From assembly GCA_963735465.1 (NCBI GenBank), contig CAVTLA010000001.1, positions 3,038,001 to 3,102,000 of the forward strand: 64,000 nt of DNA, read 5' to 3'. Shown piece after piece: positions 35,619 through 44,640 of the stretch. This DNA comes from DASZHJ01 sp963735465. GTDB taxonomy: Bacteria > Pseudomonadota > Alphaproteobacteria > ATCC43930 > CGMCC-115725. A program made the translations under genes and the position numbers. A model generated the notes under the pieces. It ran no database searches, was not told the origin of the DNA, and saw nothing but the letters and a program-made list of their open reading frames with translations. The first letter of the stretch is position 1. Every line of letters begins with the position of its first letter.

Positions 35619-36944
35619 TCAGAAGCGGAACCGCGTCTGCAGCGAGATCAGATCGATCTGGTTCTTGTAGGTACCGTTGATGGTGGCGGTCCCGCCGGGC
35701 ACCGTGGTCGTGCTGTTGACGCTGCTGTTGATGCTGGCGTCGGGCATGAAGATATGCGCGAAGCCCACATCGACCGAGAAGCCCTCGCTGAACTTGTAGC
35801 CGCCGCCGAACGCCAGCCAGTAGCGGTCGCTGTCCGGGAGCCGGGCCGTGCGATAGAAATCGGTGACCGGGGTCTGGTCGTAGGCGATGCCGGCGCGCAA
35901 CGTCCATTTGTCGTCGATATTGTAAGTGCCGCCCACCGAGGCGAACCAGGTGTCGCGAAAATGCTCCGGCGTCGTGGCGCCGATGTTGGTGCCGTCGGCG
36001 GCGCCGCTGGTGCGCTGGAAGCCCAGGGTCTCGAACACGCCCCAGCCGGTCCATTGCAGATCGGCGCCGACGCGAAGCCGGTCGGTGAGCTTCTGGGTGA
36101 CGCTCAAATCGATGCTGTCGGGTGTCACGAGCGTCCCCTGGGCGTTCGAGCTGACGACGCTGGCACCGGCGGCGGCGGCAAGTCCCGGCGAGATGTTGGT
36201 GAAATCCGCGTGGCCCTCGACCTCGTGGCGCACGCGGGAGCGATAGGTGAGGCCGAAGGCGGTGCTGTCCCAAGGCTCGACCAGGATGCCGGCGTTGTAG
36301 CCGAAGCCAAAGTCCTCGCCGCTCAGGCGGAGCCGGGCGTCGGCGGCGCCGAAGGCGGCCTGGTCGACGGCGCTGGTGAGATCCGCATTGAGGTACTGCA
36401 CGGAGAAGCCGCCGCCGATCGAGAGCCAGTTGTTGACGCGATAGGCGAGGTTGGGATTGAAGTCGACGGTCTCCACGCTGGACTTGATGGCGAAATAGCG
36501 GCCGACCCAGTTCTCGGGATATTTCGTCTCCAGACCGAAGGGCGCCGTCAGGGCGAGACCGAATTTCAGATCCGGGGTGAAGCTGTAGAGGAAATAGCCC
36601 GCCGGCACGAAGGCGGCCTGGTCGGCGTTGCCGCTGCCGCTGCCGGTGACCGGGAACGTCGTCCCGCCGAGGGTCTGGCTTCCGCTTCCCTCGAAGCGCG
36701 ACGACGGCAGGATGAAGCTGGCGTCGAGCTGGGCGCGCTCGCCGGAGAAATGCGTCATCCCGGCGGGATTGTTGAAGATGGTGGAAAGATAAGTCGCCGA
36801 GGATCCGTTGCCGGCGAAGGCGGTGCCGAGCGCCTCGGCGCTGTTCTCGCGAATCGCGAAACCCGATGCCTGCGCTTCCGGCGATCCCGATATCCCTACG
36901 GCCGCCAAAGCGAGCAATGCGCTGGTCAGCCTGAATGGCTTCAT
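35619..36944 (-). CDS. fadL: Outer-membrane fatty acid transporter, FadL/OmpP1/TodX family
   Basis: The 441-residue beta-barrel brings hydrophobic compounds across the outer membrane. A signal peptide (about 1-25, ending A-Q-A) precedes the FadL N-terminal hatch: S-G-F-A-I-R-E-N-S-A, G-T-A-F-A-G, and I-F-N-N-P-A-G-M-T. Amphipathic strands fill the rest, and the protein ends in R-F-R-F, an aromatic C terminus needed for BAM insertion. Start at 36944 is preferred to 36962 because it follows a GGGGGAA site and begins the signal peptide. It lies just upstream of fadD on the same strand, consistent with fatty-acid uptake. Confidence 0.93.
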   Translation of the reverse strand: MKPFRLTSALLALAAVGISGSPEAQASGFAIRENSAEALGTAFAGNGSSATYLSTIFNNPAGMTHFSGERAQLDASFILPSSRFEGSGSQTLGGTTFPVTGSGSGNADQAAFVPAGYFLYSFTPDLKFGLALTAPFGLETKYPENWVGRYFAIKSSVETVDFNPNLAYRVNNWLSIGGGFSVQYLNADLTSAVDQAAFGAADARLRLSGEDFGFGYNAGILVEPWDSTAFGLTYRSRVRHEVEGHADFTNISPGLAAAAGASVVSSNAQGTLVTPDSIDLSVTQKLTDRLRVGADLQWTGWGVFETLGFQRTSGAADGTNIGATTPEHFRDTWFASVGGTYNIDDKWTLRAGIAYDQTPVTDFYRTARLPDSDRYWLAFGGGYKFSEGFSVDVGFAHIFMPDASINSSVNSTTTVPGGTATINGTYKNQIDLISLQTRFRF

Positions 36945-37085
36945 GCGTTCCCCCGTTTGCATGCCGTGCGGGCTTGCGCGATCTCTACTCCCCGACCGCG
37001 CCGCCCGACTCTGTTCTACCCCGAATGGTATGGCAGAAATTCTCCAAGCGTAAGACGAATTCCGCTGTCCCCGCGCGACACGACG

Positions 37086-37928
37086 TCAATGCGCCAGCAG
37101 CACCGGTATCGTCGCCTCCATGATGATGTGGCGCGTGGCGCCCCCGAAGATGAGCTGGCGCAGGCGGCTCTGGGTGTAGGCGCCCTTGATGAGGAGGTCG
37201 GCGTTGAACGCCTTGGCCTCCTCCAGGAAGGCCTGGCCCGGCGTGCGGCCGCGCGCCTGCACGTGCCGCGCCGTCACCGGCATGCCGTGGAGCGCCAGGC
37301 TGCGCGCCAGCTCCTCGCCGGCGGGGCCCGGCGTCATGCCCTCCTCGACGCTCACCACCTCGACTTCCTTGGCGCGCTCCAGGAAGGGCATGGCGAAGGC
37401 GACCGTGCGCGCGGTCTCCGTGCTGCCGTTCCAGGCGATGGAGACGCGCTCGCCCACCGCCGCCGGCACCGTCGGCGGCGCCATCATCACCGGCCGGCCG
37501 CTCTCGAAGAGGGCGTCCTCCAGCGTCGCCTCGGCGAGGGAGGCCAGCTTCTCCGGCCGCTCCACCAGCACCAGGTCGAAGATGCGGCCGAAGCTGCCGG
37601 CGACCGCGTTCTGCCGCCCGCTCTCCTCGCGCCACTCGGCGCTGAGCTCGCCGGGGGCGGCGGGCCCGACCGGCAGCCCATGCTCGCGCATGAAGGCGGA
37701 GAACAGGGCCCGGGCGGCCTCGCGCCGCTCCTGCCCCTCCCGCTCCAGGGTGCGGTCAACCTCGGAGGAGATGGAGAAACCCATCTCGCCGCCGAACACC
37801 ACGGCATATTCGGTCGTGAGCGTGTTGAGGCCAACGATGCGGCCGTTGAAGCGCTTGGCCACCAGCAGCGCGGTCTCGAGCAGCGAGCGCGCGGCGCCGT
37901 CCCCAACGACCGCCAGGATCGATTTCAT
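37086..37928 (-). CDS. Universal stress protein family protein
   Basis: The 280-residue protein has an N-terminal half starting K-S-I-L-A-V-V-G-D-G and a C-terminal UspA-like half. The latter has V-S-I-A-W-N-G-S-T-E-T-A-R (strand and loop), A-D-L-L-I-K-G-A-Y-T-Q-S-R-L-R-Q-L-I-F-G-G-A-T and R-H-I-I-M-E-A-T-I-P-V-L-L at the end. The G-A-Y-x-x-S-R segment replaces the G-2x-G-9x-G ATP motif partly, so nucleotide binding is uncertain. Start at 37928 is chosen over 37997 because GCGAGGAG precedes it. Confidence 0.87.
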   Translation of the reverse strand: MKSILAVVGDGAARSLLETALLVAKRFNGRIVGLNTLTTEYAVVFGGEMGFSISSEVDRTLEREGQERREAARALFSAFMREHGLPVGPAAPGELSAEWREESGRQNAVAGSFGRIFDLVLVERPEKLASLAEATLEDALFESGRPVMMAPPTVPAAVGERVSIAWNGSTETARTVAFAMPFLERAKEVEVVSVEEGMTPGPAGEELARSLALHGMPVTARHVQARGRTPGQAFLEEAKAFNADLLIKGAYTQSRLRQLIFGGATRHIIMEATIPVLLAH

Positions 37929-38063
37929 GTGTCGCTCCTCGCGTGAAGTTCCCCGGATATTTTCCGGCAGTATACCCGCCGCGAGGCCTCGACCCAAGCG
38001 CCACGGCGGCCGGCTACCGGACGCGCGCCGTAAATCGACCTCATCGCGGCCGGCGGCCCTCGA

Positions 38064-38093
38064 TTGACAGCGCTACCGCCGCGCCTGTTAGCT
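38064..38093 (+). promoter_or_regulatory. Candidate promoter for the IlvD/Edd gene
   Basis: A perfect -35 hexamer TTGACA lies at 38064-38069. The -10 region around 38087-38093 (GTTAGCT) is a weak match at 17-18 bases spacing. It is about 60 bases before the ATG at 38155. Confidence 0.35.
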
Positions 38094-38154
38094 CTAGCCG
38101 GGCGCGGGACTCGCCGGCAATCGAGCCGCGGCCGCGGCGCCCGCGAGGACTTCG

Positions 38155-39857
38155 ATGACCGATCCTGTCGGCCTGAGCCGCGGCCTCACGCATTATGGCG
38201 ACCGCGACTTCGCGCTCTACCTGCGCCGCTCCTTCGCGCGCTCCATGGGCTATTCGACGGCGATGCTGGAGAAGCCTGTCATCGGCATCGTCAACACCGC
38301 GAGCGGTTTCAACAACTGCCACCGCGGGGTGCCCGACCTCGTGGCGGCGGTGAAGCGTGGCGTGCTCGCCGCCGGTGCCCTCCCCATCGACTTTCCCACC
38401 ATCTCCCTCGGCGAGGCCTTCCTCACCCCCACCAGCCTGCTGTTCCGCAATCTGATGGCGATCGACACCGAGGAGATGATCCGCGCCCAGCCCATGGACG
38501 CCGTCGTGCTGGTGGGTGGCTGCGACAAGACCGTGCCGGCCCAGCTCATGGGCGCCGCCTCCGCCGACGTGCCGGCGATCCAGCTCGTCACCGGGCCGAT
38601 GATGACCGGCCGCTGGAAGGGCGAGCAACTCGGCGCCTGCACCGACTGCCGCCGCTTCTGGGCGCGCTACCGCGCCGGCGAGCTGGCGACGGGCGTGATC
38701 GAGGAGGTCGAAAGCAACCTCGCCACGACAGCCGGCACCTGTGCCGTCATGGGCACCGCCAGCACCATGGCCTCGATCGCCGAGGCCCTCGGCATGATGC
38801 TGCCAGGCACCGCCGCCATTCCCGCCGTGCACGCCGACCGCCTGCGCGCGGCCGAGGCGACCGGCGCCGCCGCGGTGGCCCTGGCGGCGCGCCCGATCCG
38901 GCCCAGCCAGGTCATCACCGCGAAGTCGGTGGAGAACGCGCTTCGCGTGCTGCTGGCGATCGGCGGCTCCACCAACGCCATCCTGCACCTGACCGCGATC
39001 GCCGGCCGCGTCGGCGTCGACCTCTCGCTGGCGCGCCTCAACGTGCTCAGCGACGAGACGCCCGTCATCGTCGATCTCAAGCCCACGGGCCCACACTACA
39101 TGGAGGACCTCTTCGCCGCCGGCGGCATCGGCGCGGTGCTCAGGGAATTGCGCCCGCTCCTGCATCTCGACTGCCTGACCGTGACCGGCGAGACCCTGGG
39201 CCAACGCCTCGACGCGGACAGCGAGCCCTTCGTCGACCGCGCCGTGGTCCGCTCCCTCGCCGAGCCGCTGCTGCCGGTGGGCGGCCTCGTCGCCCTCTTC
39301 GGCTCTCTCGCGCCCCAGGGCGCAATCCTGAAGCGCGCGGCCGCCGACTCGCCGGCTCTTCGAGCGCGAGGGCCGCGCCGTGGTCTTTACCTCCCTCGAC
39401 GATCTCGCGGCGCGCATCGACGATCCCGATCTCGACGTGACGCCGGATGATTTCCTGGTGCTGCAGCACGCCGGCCCCACCAGCGAGGCGGCGATGCCCG
39501 AGGCGGGCTATCTGCCGATCCCCGGCAAGCTCGCGCGCAAGGGCGTCAAGGACATGGTGCGCCTCTCCGACGCCCGCATGAGCGGCACCGCCTATGGGAC
39601 CGTGGTTCTGCACATCGCTCCCGACGCCGCCGCCGGCGGTCCGCTCGCCAAGGTGTGCAACGGCGACCGCATCCGCCTCTCCGTCGCCGAGCGCAAGCTC
39701 GACCTGCTGGTGGAACCCGCCGAGCTCGCCGGCCGCCCGGCGCCGGTCCCGCCCGATACCGACGCGCGGCTATCGCCGCCTCTACCGCCAGGAAATCCTC
39801 CAGGCCGACCGCGGCTGCGACTTCGACTTTCTGCGCCAGCGTCCTACGCGGAGTTAG
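38155..39857 (+). CDS. IlvD/Edd family dehydratase, broken by two +1 frameshifts (near 39355 and 39758)
   Basis: This Fe-S dehydratase acts on dihydroxy acids or sugar acids. Visible motifs are T-A-S-G-F-N-N-C-H (first cluster Cys region), G-G-C-D-K-T-V-P-A-Q-L-M-G-A (second Cys), and A-G-T-C-A-V-M-G-T-A-S-T-M (third Cys). A +1 shift near 39355 interrupts A-A-A-D-S-P-L-F-E-R-E-G-R-A-V-V-F; a second near 39752-39762 precedes R-G-Y-R-R-L-Y and the end D-R-G-C-D-F-D-F-L. Restored length is 566 residues, normal for the family. The T-G-R-W-K-G-E-Q-L-G-A-C-T-D-C-R-R-F-W region fits sugar-acid dehydratases (arabonate/xylonate type) better than IlvD proper. Confidence 0.88.
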
Positions 39858-39904
39858 ATTGCGATGCTGCAGCCATCATGAAGCGCAAACTGCAGAGGCA
39901 TCTT

Positions 39905-40019
39905 GCGTCCTTCGAGACGCGCGCTGACGCGCGCTCCTCAGGATGAGGTAAATAGGGAATGGCATTAAGAGAAGTCCTCATCCTGAGGAGGCCGCGACAG
40001 CGGCCGTCTCGAAGGACGC
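39905..40019. repeat. Family A intergenic palindromic repeat, copy 3
   Basis: Arms GCGTCCTTCGAGACGC to CTCAGGATGAGG and CCTCATCCTGAGG to CTCGAAGGACGC. The centre differs from copies 1, 2 and 4. An ATG inside it (39959) is in frame with the next gene but is unlikely to be its real start. Confidence 0.85.
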
Positions 40020-40042
40020 ACATCGGCCGATCCAGCATTCTG

Positions 40043-41143
40043 ATGCTGTCTACACTTCTCCTCGCCGGCACCGCACCAGCACACGCCCAGGAAGCGCGCA
40101 TTCCCGTTCTCGTGCCGCTCACCGGGTTCCTCTCCCTCGAGGGCACCAGCCAGCGCAATGGCGCGGTGCTGGCGCTGAAGCAGCCGCCGGCGGGCGTGAG
40201 CCCAAGCTGGGAGATCGCCGATACCGGAACATCGCCGGAGCTGGCCGTGAATGCCCTGGAGAAGGCGCTCGACCGTCCGGCGACGGCGGTGGTGGCGTCG
40301 ATGCTGGGGGCGCAGATCCTCGCCATGCTGCCGGTGGGCGCCGAGCACAAGGTGCCGCTGATCACCATTTCAGGCTCGGTGCAGGTGACGCAGCGGAACA
40401 ACCCCTACGTCTTCCGCTTCTTTCCCAGCGACGCCGTGGTGAAGGTGGCCCAGGCGCGCTACGTCATCGACACCCTGAAGGCGAAGCGCCCGGCGATCGT
40501 CTACCAGACCACGGCCTACGGCCAGGGCGGCAAGGCTGTGCTGGAGGAGACCTTCAAGACGCTGGGCGCGCCGCCGGTGCTGCAGGAAGGCGTCGACGTC
40601 GCGGTCAGGGATCTCCTGCCGATCTTGACCAAGGTCAAATCCTCCGGCGCCGACGTGCTGGTGGTGCAGCTGCACGCGCCCTCGACAGCGCTCATCATCC
40701 GCCAGGCCGCGGCCATGGGGCTGGGCCTGCCGATCGTCGCGGGCTCGGCGATCCATCAGCCCTCGACCGCGGCGTTGCTGGAACCGGCCGAGCTGAAAGG
40801 CGTCTGCGCCGAGAGCGCGTCGTCGCCGATTTCCGGCGGCTCGCCCGCCATGGACAAATTCGTCGCCGACTATCGCCGCGAGTTCAGCATGGAGCCCGAC
40901 GCCTACGCGCTCGCCCAGTACGACGGCACCGAGATGGTGCTGGCGGCGGTCAAGGCCGGCGCCACGACTGCCCAGGCGGTGCGCGAGCATCTGGCGACGA
41001 CGACCTATCGTGGGCTCGCCATGACATACAGATCGGACGGCCACGGCAACATGGCGCATTCCGCCGTCATCCTCTGCTACGACGGCAAGAGCCGAGTGCC
41101 CACGGTGGTCAAACGCTACGACGGCATCGACGGCGCGCTGTAG
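40043..41143 (+). CDS. Branched-chain-type ABC transporter substrate-binding protein (second system)
   Basis: This Peripla_BP_6 receptor has 366 residues from ATG 40043. It begins with a short hydrophobic signal ending A-H-A-Q-E-A, then I-P-V-L-V-P-L-T-G-F-L. Later motifs are V-P-L-I-T-I-S-G-S, F-R-F-F-P-S-D and Y-Q-T-T-A-Y-G-Q-G-G. The n-region from this ATG lacks a positive charge; a slightly earlier non-ATG start that includes G-R-S-S would give a better signal peptide. The gene leads the second liv operon. It is shorter than the first system's receptor and only loosely similar, so a different ligand is likely. Confidence 0.87.
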   Translation: MLSTLLLAGTAPAHAQEARIPVLVPLTGFLSLEGTSQRNGAVLALKQPPAGVSPSWEIADTGTSPELAVNALEKALDRPATAVVASMLGAQILAMLPVGAEHKVPLITISGSVQVTQRNNPYVFRFFPSDAVVKVAQARYVIDTLKAKRPAIVYQTTAYGQGGKAVLEETFKTLGAPPVLQEGVDVAVRDLLPILTKVKSSGADVLVVQLHAPSTALIIRQAAAMGLGLPIVAGSAIHQPSTAALLEPAELKGVCAESASSPISGGSPAMDKFVADYRREFSMEPDAYALAQYDGTEMVLAAVKAGATTAQAVREHLATTTYRGLAMTYRSDGHGNMAHSAVILCYDGKSRVPTVVKRYDGIDGAL

Positions 41144-41158
41144 CGCCGCTCATGTTTA

Positions 41159-41178
41159 AGTGTAATATGTCTTATACT
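41159..41178. promoter_or_regulatory. AT-rich inverted repeat before the second livH
   Basis: AGTGTAA and TTATACT flank a 6-base centre, matching at 6 of 7 positions, in the 97-base gap. TATACT at 41173-41178 could double as a -10 element, though no good -35 is seen. An operator or an internal promoter is possible. Confidence 0.35.
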
Positions 41179-41240
41179 GCTCCCTCCGCGGGGGAATGCG
41201 CGAGGGCGGAAGGCGGGATCGCGTCAGGGGTCGGGCCCAC

Positions 41241-42116
41241 ATGATTACCGCAGCACAGCTCACCATCGATGGCGTGGCGCTCGGTGCCGCCTACGCTCTG
41301 GTTGCGCTGGGATTCGTCCTGGTGCTCAACGCCGTGGGCGCGGTGAATTTCGCTCAGGGCGACCTCGTCATGGCCGGCGGCTACGGCGCGGCGGTGCTCG
41401 GCGGATATCTGCCGCTGCCGGGCATCGTGCTGCTCCCCGTCGTGATGATCCTCATGGCGGTGCTGGGGCTGGCGGTGGCGGCCCTTGCCTACTTTCCCCT
41501 GATGCGGCGCCCGCCGAGCGCGGTCTTCATCAGCACCATCGCCGTGGGGCTGCTGCTGCAGAACGGCGCCTTGCACCTGTTCGGGCCGGAGCTGCGCAGC
41601 GCGCCGCCGCTGTGGCGCGGCGGGCAATTCATCTGGGGCTCGCTCACCCTCTCCTATCAGGGCCTGGCGATCATCGCGGTGGCGGCGATCCTGGTGCTGG
41701 CGCAGCGCCTGGCGTTCCGGCACACCCGCCTCGGCCGCCAGCTCCGCGCCACCGCCTGGGATCGCGAGATGGCGGCGGCGATCGGGATCCGTGTCAATCT
41801 GATGATCGCCCTCACCTTCGCCCTCAGCGCGGCGCTCGCCGGCGCCGCCGGCACGCTGCTCGCCAACCAGTTCTTCCTGACGCCCACCGAGGGCGGCAGC
41901 CTCATCCTCAAAGCCTACATCGCCGTCGTCATCGGCGGCTGGGGCTCCCTCGAAGGCGCCGTGCTGGGAGCGCTGCTGATCGCGCTCTTCGAGACGGTAG
42001 TGGCGGCGGCGCTCTCCTATACCGCAGCCTCGCTGCTGCTCTATGGCGCGACGCTTGCGATCCTTGTCGTGCGGCCGCAGGGGCTGTTCGGCGAGGCGGC
42101 GGGCCGGCGGGCATGA
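41241..42116 (+). CDS. Branched-chain amino acid-type ABC permease (LivH family, second system)
   Basis: The 291-residue membrane protein has the LivH start I-D-G-V-A-L-G-A-A-Y-A-L-V-A-L-G-F, N-F-A-Q-G-D-L, and the C-terminal V-V-I-G-G-W-G-S-L-E-G-A-V-L-G-A with a final R-P-Q-G-L-F-G. The stop overlaps the ATG of the next gene (A-T-G-A at 42113-42116). ATG 41241 gives a normal LivH N terminus; an earlier in-frame ATG at 41196 would add a basic, unlikely leader. Confidence 0.93.
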   Translation: MITAAQLTIDGVALGAAYALVALGFVLVLNAVGAVNFAQGDLVMAGGYGAAVLGGYLPLPGIVLLPVVMILMAVLGLAVAALAYFPLMRRPPSAVFISTIAVGLLLQNGALHLFGPELRSAPPLWRGGQFIWGSLTLSYQGLAIIAVAAILVLAQRLAFRHTRLGRQLRATAWDREMAAAIGIRVNLMIALTFALSAALAGAAGTLLANQFFLTPTEGGSLILKAYIAVVIGGWGSLEGAVLGALLIALFETVVAAALSYTAASLLLYGATLAILVVRPQGLFGEAAGRRA

Positions 42117-43909
42117 CGGCGGCGTCCCTCGACGCCGGTCCCCGATACGGGCGCGGTGCGGGCCTCGCCTGGGTGCTCGCCGCCGCCGCGCTCGGCATCT
42201 ACGCCACCGCCTTCGCATCGCCCTACGAGCTCCGGGTTCTGGCACTCGCGGGCACCCAGGTGCTGCTCGTGCTCGGATACCAGTTCGTGTTCGGCCACGC
42301 CGGCGCGCTGTCCCTCGCGCAAGGCGCCTTCTTCGGCGTCGGCGCCTATGTGACCGCGATCCTCGCCGGCACCTACGGCTGGGGATTCCTCGCGACGTTT
42401 CCGCTCTCGATCGCGGTGCCCCTGGCGCTGGCCGCCCTCGTCGCGGCACCGGTGCTGCGCCTCGCCTCGCACTACTTTGCGCTGGCGACCCTCGGCCTGG
42501 CCCAGGTGGTGCTGCTCGTCGTCGTCAACAGCGGCGACGTGACCGGCGGGGCCCTCGGCATCGCCGGCATCCCCGGGGTCGCGGTCCTCGGCTGGACGCT
42601 GCCGCGCGGCCTGCCGCTCGCGGCGCTGATCTGGGCCGTGGTGGCGCTCGGCGCCTGGCTCTCCCATCGCCTGACCCGCGGCCTCACCGGCGGCGCCTAT
42701 GCGGTGCTGCGCGGCGATGCGCTTGCCGCCGCCGCCATTGGACTCGATCGCGGACGCCTGCGCTTCGTGGCCTTCCTGCTGAGCGCGGCCTATGCGGGCG
42801 CCGCCGGCGCGCTCTCGGCCCATGCCATCGGCGTTGTCTCGTCGGAGGCGCTGGAATTCCCGGTCATGGTGGGCTGCCTCGCCATGACCGTGATCGGCGG
42901 CAGCACGCGCATCGCCGGCGCCTTCCTCGGCGCCCTGTTGCTCGTGCATCTGCCGGAATGGCTGCGCTTCCTCGAGGGCTACGCCTTCCTCGCCTATGGC
43001 GCGGCGCTGCTGGCGGCGATCATCGCGGCACCGGAAGGCATCGCCGGGCTCCTGGCGGGCCGGCTGCCGCGCGGGAGACCGCCGACCGATCTCAATCCGT
43101 CGCTGCCGCCGGCGCGGGCGGCGCCGGGATGGGGAGATACGGTCCTGGAGGCGCGCGGCCTGTCCAAGCGCTTCGGCGGCATCCTCGCCCTCGACAACGT
43201 CGACGTCACCCTGGCGCCCGGCGAGATCCTCGGCGTCATCGGGCCCAACGGCTCCGGCAAGACCACGCTCGCCAATCTCATCACCGGCTTCGCCGCGATG
43301 GATGCGGGAACGCTGCGTCTCGCCGGCCGCAGCCTGGAGCGCGCGGACGCCGCCGCCATCGCCAATGCCGGGATCGCACGCAGCTTCCAGACGCCGGCGC
43401 TGGCGCCGGATTTCACCGCCCTCGACGCGGTCGCGGTGGCGCGCGCCAGCATCGGAGGGTGGATCGGGGTCGGCGCCGCCCTCGCAGGGGAGGATGCCGG
43501 CGCGCACCGCGCGCGGATCGAGGCCCAGGCGCTGGCATTTCTCGCCCGCCTCGGCGCCGCCGGAGCGGCGGGGACGCGCTGCGGCGATCTCGCGCCTGGC
43601 CTCGCGCGGCGCGTCGAGGTCGCCCGCGCGCTTGCGCTGGAGCCGCGCCTGCTGATTCTGGACGAGCCCGCCGCCGGCCTCGACGAGACCGAGCAGCGGG
43701 AGCTGGCGGCGCTGCTGGCGGCGCTCGCCGAGGACAGGCTGGCGATCATCGTCATCGAGCACAATATGGAATTCCTGCTGCCGGTCGCCGACCGTGTCCT
43801 TGCCCTCGATCAGGGCCGCGTCATCGCCCACGGCGTGCCGGCGGAGATTCGGCGCGATCCCGCCGTCATCGCCGCCTATTTCGGACGCGACGCGGGCGCC
43901 GAGCCATGA
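42113..43909 (+). CDS. Fused LivM permease-LivG ATPase (second system)
   Basis: One continuous 598-residue frame joins a LivM permease (about 1-325; F-G-H-A-G-A-L-S-L-A-Q-G-A-F-F-G, S-H-Y-F-A-L-A-T-L, V-I-G-G-S-T-R-I-A-G) to a LivG ATPase from about residue 342. The ATPase has Walker A G-P-N-G-S-G-K-T-T, Walker B L-L-I-L-D-E-P-A-A-G-L-D and E-H-N-M. The signature region reads L-A-P-G-L-A-R-R-V-E-V-A-R-A-L, without L-S-G-G-Q. A proline-rich linker bridges the parts. The fusion is in one frame with no shift, so it is genuine and not a consensus artefact. It overlaps livH and livF by 4 bases each. Confidence 0.93.
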   Translation: MTAASLDAGPRYGRGAGLAWVLAAAALGIYATAFASPYELRVLALAGTQVLLVLGYQFVFGHAGALSLAQGAFFGVGAYVTAILAGTYGWGFLATFPLSIAVPLALAALVAAPVLRLASHYFALATLGLAQVVLLVVVNSGDVTGGALGIAGIPGVAVLGWTLPRGLPLAALIWAVVALGAWLSHRLTRGLTGGAYAVLRGDALAAAAIGLDRGRLRFVAFLLSAAYAGAAGALSAHAIGVVSSEALEFPVMVGCLAMTVIGGSTRIAGAFLGALLLVHLPEWLRFLEGYAFLAYGAALLAAIIAAPEGIAGLLAGRLPRGRPPTDLNPSLPPARAAPGWGDTVLEARGLSKRFGGILALDNVDVTLAPGEILGVIGPNGSGKTTLANLITGFAAMDAGTLRLAGRSLERADAAAIANAGIARSFQTPALAPDFTALDAVAVARASIGGWIGVGAALAGEDAGAHRARIEAQALAFLARLGAAGAAGTRCGDLAPGLARRVEVARALALEPRLLILDEPAAGLDETEQRELAALLAALAEDRLAIIVIEHNMEFLLPVADRVLALDQGRVIAHGVPAEIRRDPAVIAAYFGRDAGAEP

Positions 43910-44634
43910 GCGAGCCGGTGCTGGCGGTGGAACGGCTGAGCGCGCCCGCGAGCGCCGGGGTGCCGCTCGCCGAAATCTCCCTGAAGGTCGGCGCCGGCGA
44001 GGTGGTGGCGCTCCTGGGCGCCAACGGCGCCGGCAAATCCACCCTGCTCCGGTCGGTGATGGGATTGGCGCCCGCCAGTGGCAGCGTGCGCCTGCGCGGC
44101 CACGAGCTCGCGGCGTCCAGCGCCGCCACGCGGGCGCGCCGCGGCATCGGCTACGTGCCGGAGGGACGGCGTCTCTTCGCCGGCATGAGCGTGCGCGACA
44201 ACCTCCTGGTGGGCTGTCTCGCCGGCGGCGGCACCGGGGCGCGGCGCCTCGCTGACGTGCTGGAGATCTTCTCCGCCCTGCGCCCCCGCCTTGCCACGCC
44301 GGCCTGGCAGCTCTCCGGCGGCCAGCAGCAGATGCTGGCCCTCGGCCGCGCGCTGATGGGCGAGCCCGTGCTGCTGCTCCTCGACGAGCCCTCCCTCGGC
44401 CTCGCACCCCTGGTGGTGGACGAGCTCCTCGGCCACGTGCGCGCCCTTGCCCGGCACGGCGCCGCCGTTCTGCTGGCGGAGCAGAGCATCGCCCGCGCGC
44501 TTGCCGTCGCGGACCGCGCCTATGCCCTCGGCCACGGCCGCATCGCCGGCGAGGGCGCGCCGGCGGCGCTGCGCGCGAGCGGCATCCTCGAGCGCGCCTT
44601 CCTCGGCGCCGAGGTCGCCTCGTCCCCGGGTTAA
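43906..44634 (+). CDS. Branched-chain amino acid-type ABC ATPase (LivF family, second system)
   Basis: The 242-residue ATPase has G-A-N-G-A-G-K-S-T (Walker A), Y-V-P-E-G-R-R-L-F, L-S-G-G-Q-Q-Q-M-L-A-L-G-R, and L-L-L-L-D-E-P-S-L-G-L-A. It starts in the A-T-G-A overlap with the LivM-LivG fusion gene. Together with the fusion protein it completes the second importer. It ends 6 bases before the convergent histidine kinase gene. Confidence 0.93.
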   Translation: MSEPVLAVERLSAPASAGVPLAEISLKVGAGEVVALLGANGAGKSTLLRSVMGLAPASGSVRLRGHELAASSAATRARRGIGYVPEGRRLFAGMSVRDNLLVGCLAGGGTGARRLADVLEIFSALRPRLATPAWQLSGGQQQMLALGRALMGEPVLLLLDEPSLGLAPLVVDELLGHVRALARHGAAVLLAEQSIARALAVADRAYALGHGRIAGEGAPAALRASGILERAFLGAEVASSPG

Positions 44635-44640
44635 GCTCGC

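Noticed and set aside
39959..40042. ATG inside repeat copy 3 as start of the second binding protein
   Set aside because: It would put 28 repeat-encoded residues before the signal peptide; the in-frame ATG at 40043 or a nearby start is more likely.
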